From Porticoccaceae bacterium (GTDB lineage: Bacteria; Pseudomonadota; Gammaproteobacteria; Pseudomonadales; Porticoccaceae): 14,892 nt of DNA. Under the pieces are notes generated by a model that made no database searches, was not told where the DNA came from, and was given only the letters and a program-made list of their open reading frames with translations. The stretch is taken from assembly GCA_002720735.1 (NCBI GenBank), contig PBJN01000005.1, positions 73,236 through 88,127 of the forward strand. The letters are read 5' to 3'. Position 1 is the stretch's first letter, and each line of letters opens with the position of its first letter. Positions 5,661 through 14,103 of the stretch are shown here, in pieces. A program made the translations under genes and the position numbers.

Positions 5661-8570
5661 TTAGTTAAAGTTCATATATAAACCAAGACGATACGTCCTT
5701 CCGGTGTATCTCAAATCCGTTGTCAAATAATCAGGGATATCGTTGTCAATAGCGTTGCCTTCACCGGCAAGTCCATTGCTTTCTACTGTTCGAGCCAAGA
5801 ACTTTCGATCATATTCTTCCGTCAAATTCAAAGCATGAAAAGACAATCGAAACATTTTATTGATCTGATAGTTTGCGGAAAAATCAACGGACTTGCGACC
5901 CTCCATATAAACACTGTTAGTCAAAGTGGACGCATTAACCATACGAGGTGAGCGATAATTATAGGCAAGCTTTGCAGAATGACGGTCCTTTTGCCAGTAT
6001 ACAGTGGCGTTGATTGTGTCCTTAGAAGTGTTAAGGAAACTAAATCCGCTATAGGCCTCATTCCCCTCTGAAAAGTAAGAAGCTTCACTATCAGTAAATG
6101 TGTAGTTCGCCATCACACCCAAGCCAGACAATAATCCGGGAAGTTTAGTAAATGCTTGTTGATAGCCCAATTCATACCCCTTAATGAAGCCACCCTCCCC
6201 AGAGCGTGGGAGAGATATAGTAACTTGCGCGGCTTCACAAGTTTCAGCATCGTACATCGAAACTGGTATCAAAACTCCATCTGCATTCAAACGTCCCGTG
6301 CCGGTTTCTAAAACGGGAGCAACATACGGGTTCAGGCAAGTGCTACTATCAAGAAGAATACCGCTAGAACTATTTGTATTGTCCGGGTAAGCATCGCTTA
6401 ACTGAGTTTGGTTGAAATTAAATGCGGTAATATCCTTATAAAATATCGCCGCAGAGAAGAGTCCAGACTCACCAAAATACCACTCATAGGATAAATCATA
6501 ATTGGTTGCCTCATAGGGATCAGCTGCAGGATTACCCCCGCTTGCTCGTGGCGTTTCGTTTCTGTTAGATGCTCTGACAGTTGTACCAGCTCTCAAATCA
6601 TTGAAGCTGGGCCTCGCAATCACTTTAGAAGCGGCGAATCTCAGGAGCATATCCTCCTTCAACATGTATGTCATATTCAGGCTTGGAAGGACATTGGAAT
6701 AAGAATGAGATACATCAACAGGAAATTGAGCAGAACCTTCGTTTCGGGGGAAGTTAATTCCACCGGTACCCACACCGCGCTGATTCGTATCCACATACCT
6801 CACTCCCACATCACCCGTGAGTCTGTCATCCAGTAGGGTGAAGTCAGCCATGAAATAAAAAGCAGTTGCGTCCATGGAAATATACCACGAGTTTAGAGGA
6901 TCTGCCTCATAATTAGCCACAAAATCAGGATTCACATACTGATCAAAAACTAAATTTACATCAGGTATTACCCATCCTGAAGTCAAAGCATTAGGCGCGA
7001 CATCAGCAAAAAAATCGTCTACAGGAAACGGTTGTGAGATCCCCTCTGTTGTTAGACGAACTGCACCATCAGGGGTAACGGGATTTGCAAACGCCCTCGT
7101 CTGGCTCCGCCCCTTTTCTCGATCGAAATACCTACCCCCAAACTGAATTTTATCAAAAATAGAGACATCAACATCTCGCTCGATGTCAATAGAATAGGTA
7201 TCCTGATCGTCTGTAACAAGACGGTCGTATATCCATGTCTGATTAAAAGTGAGCCCGACGGGCGCACTGGGATTACGATCCTCATCCAAGATAAAAGTAG
7301 GAATTAAAAAGAAACCACCGTCTGGATTCCTGTAATCAAATCCATTTTGGTGTGTTGTATTGCCAAAAGCTAAGAAATTCAACGATTTATAATCTGGCCA
7401 AGTCTGCTCACTCCGTGATAGTCCCAATTTTGCAGTAACGGTAAACTCGCCAATGTCCTGTATTGTTCCAAGCTCTGTGATTGATGTATCTGTAGGGGTA
7501 ACCCAGTGCATAGAGATTTGATTTCCCGCAGATTTACCCGCTTGACCCGCAAGCGCAATATCTCTTGTCTCATCAATGATCCAAGTTCCTGCGACCGGCA
7601 ATGACGGGTTCTGATTAGTGGCACTGTTTCTGTGAAGTCGGTTTACCCTGATTGCGAACCGATCTTTGTCAATCTCATGCCTCGTAAAGCTGTGATCAAT
7701 CCAATACTCCGATGCTTCGTTTGGTCTGAACTGAAACATTAAATTTCCGCCGGTTCTGGTACGTTCATCAAAATTAATAACTTGCTCAAGAAAATTTGGA
7801 ATATTTGCCCACACATCTCCCAAGTCCTCACCGGTCTGATAGCTAATACCAGGGACATTTCTCACCTGAAACAAATCAAACGACTGAAACATATCAGTCC
7901 TCGTGTTTTTAGTATCAGAAAATAGTGAAGCTGATATTCCTATGCGATCGTTATCAAATTTGTCTGCAAAATTTGCTTTTATTACCGGATCGGTTTCATC
8001 CGCCAACACACTTTTTTGCATCTGAACTTCAAGGCTTCTGATAGAATACCTCATGTCCAATGGTCTATTTGTGAGAAGATTAACTGTGCCGCCAAGGCTA
8101 CCCTCTATGTGATTGGCACTTGGGGTTTTTACAACTTCAATAGCTTTCAACATATCTGCCGATAACATTGAAAAATCAAAGTCGCTGCCGTCTTGCCCGG
8201 TGGTAGCGGTTTGACCATTGAGCGTGACTTGGTTCAAATTTGGATCCACACCACGAACGGTAACAAATGTTCCCTCACCATCCCTTCGGTCAATACCGAT
8301 TCCCGTGACTCGTTGCAGAGCTTCAGCAACGTTTGAATCAGGCATCGTTCCAAACTCCTCAGCGAAGATGGAGTCAGTTATATTTTTAGCGTTTCGCTTG
8401 GCCTCCCTTTGAGACTTTGCACTTCCTTTAATCCCCTCAACAATAATTTCTTCTATATCAGCCGACGACTCTTCTTGAGCAAAAGCGGCTGGAGCAAGAA
8501 ACATAATGATGGAACTAAATAGTAAAAAGACACGTGCAGGCTTCAAAAGCTCGAGTGCATTATTCATCAT
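5661..8570 (-). CDS. TonB-dependent outer-membrane receptor, glycan-uptake type
   Basis: A 969-residue outer-membrane receptor that would import oligosaccharides using TonB energy. The signal peptide ends near AFA-QE (residues 29-33), a TonB-box-like EEIIVEG follows at 40-46, and a plug domain shows DSNVAEALQRVTGI, VTVRGVDPN, TLNGQ and GSLGGTVNL. The rest is long, beta-barrel-like sequence. Length and plug style match the group of large proteobacterial glycan receptors (TIGR01782-like) found without SusD partners. The last residues are MNFN, so the protein ends in Asn instead of the terminal aromatic usual for barrel proteins, with Phe next to last. Two ATGs start the frame; GAGGGGG lies just upstream. 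It follows the fucose operon on the same strand after 203 bp with its own candidate promoter and ends at a strong terminator. The substrate (fucose-containing oligosaccharide) is inferred from neighbours. Confidence 0.93.
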   Translation of the reverse strand: MMNNALELLKPARVFLLFSSIIMFLAPAAFAQEESSADIEEIIVEGIKGSAKSQREAKRNAKNITDSIFAEEFGTMPDSNVAEALQRVTGIGIDRRDGEGTFVTVRGVDPNLNQVTLNGQTATTGQDGSDFDFSMLSADMLKAIEVVKTPSANHIEGSLGGTVNLLTNRPLDMRYSIRSLEVQMQKSVLADETDPVIKANFADKFDNDRIGISASLFSDTKNTRTDMFQSFDLFQVRNVPGISYQTGEDLGDVWANIPNFLEQVINFDERTRTGGNLMFQFRPNEASEYWIDHSFTRHEIDKDRFAIRVNRLHRNSATNQNPSLPVAGTWIIDETRDIALAGQAGKSAGNQISMHWVTPTDTSITELGTIQDIGEFTVTAKLGLSRSEQTWPDYKSLNFLAFGNTTHQNGFDYRNPDGGFFLIPTFILDEDRNPSAPVGLTFNQTWIYDRLVTDDQDTYSIDIERDVDVSIFDKIQFGGRYFDREKGRSQTRAFANPVTPDGAVRLTTEGISQPFPVDDFFADVAPNALTSGWVIPDVNLVFDQYVNPDFVANYEADPLNSWYISMDATAFYFMADFTLLDDRLTGDVGVRYVDTNQRGVGTGGINFPRNEGSAQFPVDVSHSYSNVLPSLNMTYMLKEDMLLRFAASKVIARPSFNDLRAGTTVRASNRNETPRASGGNPAADPYEATNYDLSYEWYFGESGLFSAAIFYKDITAFNFNQTQLSDAYPDNTNSSSGILLDSSTCLNPYVAPVLETGTGRLNADGVLIPVSMYDAETCEAAQVTISLPRSGEGGFIKGYELGYQQAFTKLPGLLSGLGVMANYTFTDSEASYFSEGNEAYSGFSFLNTSKDTINATVYWQKDRHSAKLAYNYRSPRMVNASTLTNSVYMEGRKSVDFSANYQINKMFRLSFHALNLTEEYDRKFLARTVESNGLAGEGNAIDNDIPDYLTTDLRYTGRTYRLGLYMNFN

Positions 8571-8628
8571 CTTACCCCCTCTGTTTGTGTTATTCTTTAA
8601 ATAGTTTTTTATTAATAGAATACAAAAG

Positions 8629-8657
8629 ATGGTATTAAAAAGTTAAAATGTTTGCAA
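8629..8657 (-). promoter_or_regulatory. Candidate promoter of the TonB-dependent receptor gene
   Basis: On the minus strand TTGCAA (8657-8652) stands 17 bases before TACCAT (8634-8629), a fair sigma-70 match (4 of 6 in each hexamer). It would give a leader of about 50 bases ending in a GAGGGGG ribosome site. No clear terminator was seen between the upstream FAH-family gene and this point, so read-through from the fucose operon is also possible. Confidence 0.4.
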
Positions 8658-8773
8658 CAATTTACAAAAAAATTACCTCAATTTTTTATTTAGAGACAAT
8701 ATATAAGTGACTGTTAAACGTTAATTCCCAGCTACTTCAAGGGTCCAAATTTTTTTTAATAAATTTTCAGACT

Positions 8774-9622
8774 TTATTGATAATCAGCAACGACACGCTG
8801 CGTTTGAAGCCCCAATCCTTGTATACCAAGTGTCATAGAATCGCCTACATTTAAATATATTTGGGGATTCTGACCAAATCCAACCCCAGGCGGGGTGCCA
8901 GTTGAAATAATATCACCCGGCATCAAAGTCATGTACTGGCTCAAAAAGCTGACGATTTTAGCGGGAGAAAAGATCATAGTTTTAGAATTGCCATCTTGAA
9001 ATCTACGTCCGTTCACCTCAAGCCACATTTTCAGGTCCATCACATCATCAATCTCATCGGGAGTCACCAACCAAGGTCCAATGGGTCCAAACGTATCACA
9101 ACCCTTACCAAGATCCCACTGACCAGATCTCTCAAGCTGAAATTCTCTCTCAGAGATATCATTGCAAACACAAAATCCAGCCACACTAGACATAGCCTCA
9201 GATTCACTAACATAAGAAGTTTGCTCACCAATAATTAAACCAAGTTCAACCTCCCAGTCGAGTTTAGTGCTTCCTCTCGGCTTTACGATATCGTCATCGG
9301 GTCCACAAATCGCAGAAACAAATTTTGAAAATACGACTGGCTCAGAGGGTACAGCCATCCCTGATTCTTTTGCATGGTCAGAGTAATTTAGGCCAATACA
9401 CAGGAACTTGCCAACCCCCGCAACACAAGGACCAATTCGAACCTCATCGGAAACTATCGGTAATTTTGACAAGTCTAATTTTTTTAATTTTTCGATCGAG
9501 GTTTTCTGGATAGACGCTCCGTCAATATCTTTAACTACGTCTGAGAGACATCGAATATTACCCTTTGAGTCTACCGCACCAGGCTTTTCGAGCCCAGAGA
9601 CTCCATACCTTAAAAGTTTCAT
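8774..9622 (-). CDS. FAH-family 2,4-diketo-3-deoxy-L-fuconate hydrolase (probable)
   Basis: A 282-residue member of the fumarylacetoacetate hydrolase family, the usual length for the bacterial short form. The family core reads CIGLNYSDHA at 75-84, then metal ligands E124 and E126 in DWEVELG, and D155 in CNDISERE. TMIFSP, GDIISTGTPPGVGFG and the closing GLG segment follow. In the non-phosphorylative L-fucose route this family splits 2,4-diketo-3-deoxy-L-fuconate into pyruvate and L-lactate in the cytosol. FAH proteins also act on ureidoglycolate or acylpyruvates, so the assignment rests on the neighbouring FucD, fucose-dehydrogenase-like and SDR genes. The ATG at 9620-9622 is preceded by AGAGGAG, a strong ribosome site, 13 bp after the SDR stop. 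It is the last gene of the five-gene operon. Confidence 0.85.
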   Translation of the reverse strand: MKLLRYGVSGLEKPGAVDSKGNIRCLSDVVKDIDGASIQKTSIEKLKKLDLSKLPIVSDEVRIGPCVAGVGKFLCIGLNYSDHAKESGMAVPSEPVVFSKFVSAICGPDDDIVKPRGSTKLDWEVELGLIIGEQTSYVSESEAMSSVAGFCVCNDISEREFQLERSGQWDLGKGCDTFGPIGPWLVTPDEIDDVMDLKMWLEVNGRRFQDGNSKTMIFSPAKIVSFLSQYMTLMPGDIISTGTPPGVGFGQNPQIYLNVGDSMTLGIQGLGLQTQRVVADYQ

Positions 9623-9635
9623 TACATTATCTCCT

Positions 9636-10433
9636 CTAAGAATTCAAAGTGACGAAGCCCCCATCTATTGGAAAATTTGAGCCAGTAATAAATGTAGCTT
9701 GAGGTCCACACAAGTATTCAACTAATGCAGCAACTTCTTCTGGTTGACCCATTCGGCCAATCGGTTGACTTTTGGAGAGCTCAGCGAACATTTGAGATGA
9801 TTTATCGTCGTAATATTTACTAAGATAGTTGTCTACAAATGGTGTATGCACCCTACCGGGGGAGACACAGTTACACCTAATTCCTGAATTCACATAATCT
9901 TTGGCTATACTCATTGTCATGCTCAAAACTGCACCCTTACTCATCGAATATGCAAATCGTTCAGATACCCCAACACTCGAGGCGACAGATGCCAAATTAA
10001 TGATAAGTCCTCCCCTACTATCTCTGCGCATAATCGGTATTACTGCGTATGCACAATTATAAATGCTCTTCACATTGACGGAATAAAGACGATCAAGAGT
10101 CTCTTCGGTTGTATTCTCCAAATTTCCTATAGCAGAGACTCCAGCATTATTAATGAGTATATTGGGTGGATTTGGTAGATTATTGAGAACGTCCAACACC
10201 GCAAGATGGTCCGAGACATCTAACAGTATTGGTGTTGCCACAAAATTTTGCTGATTGATAAGCGTTGCTACTCTTTTTGCTTGATTCAAATCGATGTCGA
10301 CAACATATATGTGGCGTTGTCTTGAGGCGAGTCTTAAACAAATAGCTTCTCCAATACCGCTGCCCCCTCCAGTAACTATGACATTTTCAGGTGTGTTATT
10401 TTCATAGCTTTTTTCGATGTGTTCGTTAGACAT
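9636..10433 (-). CDS. SDR-family 2-keto-3-deoxy-L-fuconate dehydrogenase (probable)
   Basis: A 265-residue short-chain dehydrogenase from the preferred ATG at 10431-10433. A longer frame from a TTG at 10472 would overlap the aldo/keto reductase by 38 bp; the ATG has GGGAG eight bases upstream and starts one base after the preceding stop, so it is favoured. The NAD-binding TGGGSGIG is at 21-28, an acidic D46 ending strand two suggests NAD over NADP, NNAG is at 95-98, catalytic S149 is present with Y162 and K166 in the YSMSK motif, and SPGRVHTP is at 191-198. In the fucose route this enzyme oxidises 2-keto-3-deoxy-L-fuconate to the 2,4-diketo acid used by the next gene. SDR specificity is broad, so the substrate is assigned from the operon. 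Confidence 0.85.
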   Translation of the reverse strand: MSNEHIEKSYENNTPENVIVTGGGSGIGEAICLRLASRQRHIYVVDIDLNQAKRVATLINQQNFVATPILLDVSDHLAVLDVLNNLPNPPNILINNAGVSAIGNLENTTEETLDRLYSVNVKSIYNCAYAVIPIMRRDSRGGLIINLASVASSVGVSERFAYSMSKGAVLSMTMSIAKDYVNSGIRCNCVSPGRVHTPFVDNYLSKYYDDKSSQMFAELSKSQPIGRMGQPEEVAALVEYLCGPQATFITGSNFPIDGGFVTLNS

Positions 10434-10434
10434 C

Positions 10435-11481
10435 TCAACCGCTCCCTGTTGGTACCGGTGCGTTACCCTCAATGAGTCCTTTACTTTTTAGCGTTTCCCA
10501 GAATTTGAGAGGGATCTTTAAGTTTAAATAAGCGACTGCTTGTTGGACTTGCCGATCACTGTCCAGCCCCGGAATTATGCTACTCACCAGAGGATTCGCC
10601 AAGGGAAATTGGAGTGCAGCTGCCGGTAATGGCACCTCAAACTCACTACATACATCCTCGATGGAGGCTACTCGTCTAATAATATCCTCTTTTGCCGGTT
10701 CGTAATCATAATAAGGAGTATTTCCGCCCCTAACCCCTGATGCCAAAATACCGGAATTGTAGGGTCCTCCCAGAATTATAGATGCACCATGGGACTCACA
10801 TTTGGGAAAAAATGTTGAAAGTGCTCTCTGTTCCAAAAGCGTATATCTACCGGCGAGTAAAAAGCAATCGAAACGTCCCACCTCCATGGCGCGCTCACAC
10901 ACTTCGGTCTCGTTCACACCGAGACCCACAGCCGTGACGTCGCCACTACCTCGCAGCTCTTCTAATGCTCGATAACCGCTAGATTCAAACTGTTGAAAAT
11001 ATAAAGTGTCAAGTTTCCCATGATTAAATTTCCCCAAATCATGAACGAGTAGGATATCGATATGCGCTATTCCAAGTCGCTGTAAACTATCTTCCCAAGA
11101 CCTCATAATGCCATCGTATGTATAGTTGTACTCAGGCTCAAAAGGCATCGGCGATAAAAATCCATAGCGAAGCTCATCAGTTTTTGCGTCGCGTTTTGCT
11201 CTGAATAATCGTCCTACCTTGGTTGAAAGAACGTATTGATCTGCGGCTATCGACCTCAAAACATCCCCAATTCGACGCTCACTCAGACCTGCTCCATACC
11301 TCGGAGCTGTGTCAAAAAAACTTACGCCTGATTTGATCGCGGTAGAGAGCGTTTTAAGCGCATTTTGTTCACTCAAACTTCTATACAAATTCCCAATCGG
11401 CGCACCTCCGAAACCTAAAGTCGTTACAGCGAGTGTGGTCTTACCTACCCTTCTTTTTGGTAACCTCTCATAAATTATCAC
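10435..11481 (-). CDS. Aldo/keto reductase, L-fucose (D-threo-aldose) 1-dehydrogenase type
   Basis: A 348-residue aldo/keto reductase. The catalytic tetrad is visible as D57 and Y62 (FFDTAPRYGAGLSE), K88 (STKVGR) and H147 (LLVHDLG). The sequence style (LGFGGAPIGNLY, SERRIGDVL, YTYDGIMRSWEDSLQRLGI) is that of the D-threo-aldose 1-dehydrogenase branch, which oxidises L-fucose, and usually also L-galactose and D-arabinose, to the lactone with NAD(P). It would be the entry step of the pathway. The start is GTG at 11479-11481, three bases after the lactate dehydrogenase stop, with GAGG close upstream, indicating translational coupling. No lactonase gene follows, so the lactone must open spontaneously or be hydrolysed by an enzyme encoded elsewhere. 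Confidence 0.88.
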   Translation of the reverse strand: MIIYERLPKRRVGKTTLAVTTLGFGGAPIGNLYRSLSEQNALKTLSTAIKSGVSFFDTAPRYGAGLSERRIGDVLRSIAADQYVLSTKVGRLFRAKRDAKTDELRYGFLSPMPFEPEYNYTYDGIMRSWEDSLQRLGIAHIDILLVHDLGKFNHGKLDTLYFQQFESSGYRALEELRGSGDVTAVGLGVNETEVCERAMEVGRFDCFLLAGRYTLLEQRALSTFFPKCESHGASIILGGPYNSGILASGVRGGNTPYYDYEPAKEDIIRRVASIEDVCSEFEVPLPAAALQFPLANPLVSSIIPGLDSDRQVQQAVAYLNLKIPLKFWETLKSKGLIEGNAPVPTGSG

Positions 11482-11484
11482 GCC

Positions 11485-12648
11485 TCATTTCACCAGATGG
11501 TTCGTCATTTTTTCTGTAGAATCGCAACGGAGCTGGTTCATCACTTGCTCGAGTTGTTGATAAAAGAGATTGATCGTGTGATAAGCACCTCGCTCCCCGA
11601 GCGCTGATACTCCAAATGCAAATGCCCTACCCATGAAGGCCAGTCGTGCTCCTGCTGCGAGCGCTGAGGCTATGTTTACGCCATTTTGAATGCCACTGTC
11701 CATGAAGAACATTATTGATTTACGATATTTTTGGGACAGCCTCTGCAACGGTTCTATGGGAGATTCAGCAGCGTCCAGTTGACGTCCTCCATGATTCGAT
11801 ACCACCACGGCATCAGCACCCAAAGATACTGCCAACTTAACATCCTCTTCTGTAAGGATACCTTTTATCACTAGCGGCCCCTTCCACAAATCTCGAATTG
11901 ATTTAAGATTCTCATAATCTACAGGTCCCATTACCGCTCGATTCATAAATTCCATCAACTGTTCATTCTTTTCACTATGCATCATGTATCGTTTAAGAAC
12001 TTTCATTTCAGGCTTACCTGCAAAAGCAGTCTTAATTAACCAATGCGGACGGCTCAACATTTGAAAAACATTCCTCACGCTCATTTTTGGTGGCATCGCG
12101 AGACCATTTCGGATATCTCGAGGTCGGTACCCAAATGTAGAAACATCGACCGTCACAACTAAAACTGGATAGCCTGCTGACTGTACGCGAGCTATAAGAT
12201 CCGCCTGTACCTCTCTTGAGGAGGGGTTATACAATTGGAACCATGCCTTCCCTTCGGATATATATGCGATATTCTCTAGAGAAGCAGAAGAAACAGTGCT
12301 GAGCACGAAAGGAATATTTTTTTCACAGGCCGCCTTTGCGAGGTACTCTGGAGTTTTGGGCCACATCAGACCCTGAAGACCAACCGGAGCTACACCAAAG
12401 GGAGCGGAGTACTTATGACCAAATATGTCAGTTTCCATATTAACGCCCTCGAAAGGCTCCAAAACATTTCCCCGTAATTGGACTTGCGCAAGAGATTTTT
12501 TGTTCCTCTTAACGCACTCGTCTGACATGCAACCCTCTGTGAGATAATCATATGCAAATGCTGGCATCCGACTTTTTGCTTTTTTCTCCAGATCGGTAAT
12601 ACAGGGATAACGCGTGTCAAAATAATCGCTCATTAAACTCGATTTCAT
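11485..12648 (-). CDS. lldD: FMN-dependent alpha-hydroxy-acid dehydrogenase, probable L-lactate dehydrogenase
   Basis: A 387-residue flavoprotein of the lactate/glycolate oxidase family. From the ATG at 12646-12648, Y33 in AYDYL matches the substrate tyrosine, WFQLY is at 136-140, TVDVSTFGYRPRDIRNG is at 166-182, K262 sits in VIKGI, and the catalytic H286 with R289 lies in SNHGGRQLD. A TTG one codon earlier is also open, but AAGGA is spaced seven bases from the ATG. The enzyme would oxidise L-lactate to pyruvate, passing electrons to quinone. Since the fucose route ends in pyruvate plus L-lactate, this fits as the disposal step. It is second in the operon, 10 bp after FucD and 3 bp before the reductase. 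Another hydroxy acid as substrate cannot be excluded. Confidence 0.88.
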   Translation of the reverse strand: MKSSLMSDYFDTRYPCITDLEKKAKSRMPAFAYDYLTEGCMSDECVKRNKKSLAQVQLRGNVLEPFEGVNMETDIFGHKYSAPFGVAPVGLQGLMWPKTPEYLAKAACEKNIPFVLSTVSSASLENIAYISEGKAWFQLYNPSSREVQADLIARVQSAGYPVLVVTVDVSTFGYRPRDIRNGLAMPPKMSVRNVFQMLSRPHWLIKTAFAGKPEMKVLKRYMMHSEKNEQLMEFMNRAVMGPVDYENLKSIRDLWKGPLVIKGILTEEDVKLAVSLGADAVVVSNHGGRQLDAAESPIEPLQRLSQKYRKSIMFFMDSGIQNGVNIASALAAGARLAFMGRAFAFGVSALGERGAYHTINLFYQQLEQVMNQLRCDSTEKMTNHLVK

Positions 12649-12658
12649 CAAATTGTCC

Positions 12659-13957
12659 TTAGTTTTCAGCCCATGCTTTACCTGTGGGAAATGTATAATG
12701 TTCGATAGATTCTGGAAACATTTTTATGCTAAACCCTGGAGACATAGGTGGCATATACGAACCATTTCTGATGATACAAGGGTCTTCGAAGTGCTCATGA
12801 AGATACTCAACATACTCAATCACTCGATCGGTTAATGATGCGCTTATTCTCACATAGTCAATCATCGACAAATGCTGCACATATTCACAGAGTCCTATTC
12901 CCCCAGCGTGCGGGCATACAGGCTTACCATATTTTGCGGCAAGCACATAGACTGACAAAATTTCATTAATGCTACAGAGTCGACAGCTATCTATCTGGAC
13001 AACATCAATGGCATCAGTGGAAATAAACTGTTTAAACATGACTCGGTTTTGGCAATGTTCCCCAGTGGCTACCCGTATACCCCTAAGCTTGTCTCGAATC
13101 TTTTTGTGCCCGAAAACGTCATCAGGGCAAGTCGGTTCCTCGACAAACCATAGATCAAAAGATGCTAGTTCACTAACCCAGTCAATTGCCTGATCGACCT
13201 CCCATATTTGATTTGCATCAATCATGAGCTTGACATCATCGCCAATGACAGAACGAGCTAAGGTTAAGCGTTGCTTGTCCCGCTCTAATGATTCCCCCAC
13301 TTTAAGTTTGATATGTTTGAAACCTTGATCAAGTGCCTCTTGGCAGAGAATCCGGAGTTTATTATCGCTGTAACCCATCCATCCCGGCGAGGTTGTGTAT
13401 GCAGGATATCCATATTTTTCAAGCTCCAATATTCTTTCTTGCTTCGAGCTTTCATTACTACTAACGATATCAAGTGCCTCCTCAGCACTTAAAGTATCAC
13501 CCAAATATCGGAAGTCTAAGCATGAAACGAACTGCTTAGGGGTAAGATCCGCCAACAGTCGCCAAACCGGTTTTCCTTCGTCTCTTGCCCACATGTCCCA
13601 TACGGCATTAACTATTGCTCCTGCAGCCATGTGAACAACACCCTTCTCTGGTCCAAGCCATCGGAGCTGACTATCACATCGAAACCGATTGTAAAATTTA
13701 TATATGTCATTCTTAATATCATCTAAATCTGAACCTATCACTAAGTCTTTCATAGCCTCGATAGCTGCACAGCATATGTCATTTCCTCGTCCTATAGTGA
13801 ATAATAATCCATATCCCTTATTTCCTTTTTCAGTTTCGAGGCTGACGTAAGCAGCAGAATAATCTGGATCATTATTTGTCGCATCAGATCCATAAGAGCT
13901 TTTTGAAGTTGGAAACCTAACATCCACCGTGCGAAGCGAAATAATCTTGTTTGACAT
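12659..13957 (-). CDS. fucD: L-fuconate dehydratase (enolase superfamily)
   Basis: A 432-residue enolase-superfamily dehydratase, close to the known L-fuconate dehydratases of about 440. The catalytic set is complete: K217 and K219 in KLKVG, metal ligands D247 (IDANQ), E273 (VEEP) and E300 (ATGEH), and the D323-H350 dyad (QIDSC, CPHAGG). These sit one residue off the positions I recall for Xanthomonas FucD (K220 region, D248, E274, E301, D324, H351), and segments such as LRWLGPEKGV, GYPAYTTSPGWMGY, CPDDVFGH and NRVMFKQF are typical of that group. It converts L-fuconate to 2-keto-3-deoxy-L-fuconate in the cytosol, and may also take L-galactonate-like acids. First gene of the operon; ATG preceded by GAGGAAAA. 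It diverges from the SGNH hydrolase. Confidence 0.95.
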   Translation of the reverse strand: MSNKIISLRTVDVRFPTSKSSYGSDATNNDPDYSAAYVSLETEKGNKGYGLLFTIGRGNDICCAAIEAMKDLVIGSDLDDIKNDIYKFYNRFRCDSQLRWLGPEKGVVHMAAGAIVNAVWDMWARDEGKPVWRLLADLTPKQFVSCLDFRYLGDTLSAEEALDIVSSNESSKQERILELEKYGYPAYTTSPGWMGYSDNKLRILCQEALDQGFKHIKLKVGESLERDKQRLTLARSVIGDDVKLMIDANQIWEVDQAIDWVSELASFDLWFVEEPTCPDDVFGHKKIRDKLRGIRVATGEHCQNRVMFKQFISTDAIDVVQIDSCRLCSINEILSVYVLAAKYGKPVCPHAGGIGLCEYVQHLSMIDYVRISASLTDRVIEYVEYLHEHFEDPCIIRNGSYMPPMSPGFSIKMFPESIEHYTFPTGKAWAEN

Positions 13958-13976
13958 TTTTCCTCAAATTTTGGTA

Positions 13977-14026
13977 TTCAAGCGAGTTATCCCCGATTAT
14001 TATATGTAAAAAACAATCTGCTTGAA
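13977..14026. repeat. Widely spaced 7-bp inverted repeat flanking the fucD -10, candidate operator pair
   Basis: TTCAAGC at 13977-13983 is mirrored by GCTTGAA at 14020-14026, centres 43 bp apart (about four helical turns). One arm overlaps both candidate -35 elements and the other lies just beyond the expected fucD transcription start, a layout that could support looping repression. A 7-bp match over 146 bp can also arise by chance. Confidence 0.3.
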
Positions 14027-14027
14027 A
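13999..14027 (-). promoter_or_regulatory. Candidate promoter of the fucose-catabolic operon
   Basis: On the minus strand a perfect TATAAT (14004-13999) is preceded at 17 bases by TTTCAA (14027-14022), a poor -35. The leader to the fucD ATG would be about 35 bases. The weak -35 suggests help from an activator. Confidence 0.45.
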
Positions 14028-14052
14028 TAAATATCATTCCGGCATGTATATT
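14022..14052 (+). promoter_or_regulatory. Candidate promoter of the SGNH hydrolase gene
   Basis: TTGAAA (14022-14027, 5 of 6) and TATATT (14047-14052, 5 of 6) are separated by 19 bases, slightly longer than ideal. The -35 coincides with the -35 proposed for the divergent fucD promoter, so the two could compete or share control. Confidence 0.35.
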
Positions 14053-14103
14053 TCAGTTTTCATTTAAGAAAAACCAAAGGAATAAACAATTATTAAAACG
14101 AAG

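Noticed and set aside
10434..10472. N-terminal extension of the SDR from a TTG
   Set aside because: It would overlap the aldo/keto reductase by 38 bp; the ATG at 10433 has a good ribosome site and gives the normal SDR length.
12649..12651. TTG as start of the lactate dehydrogenase gene
   Set aside because: An ATG follows immediately and sits at the better distance from AAGGA.
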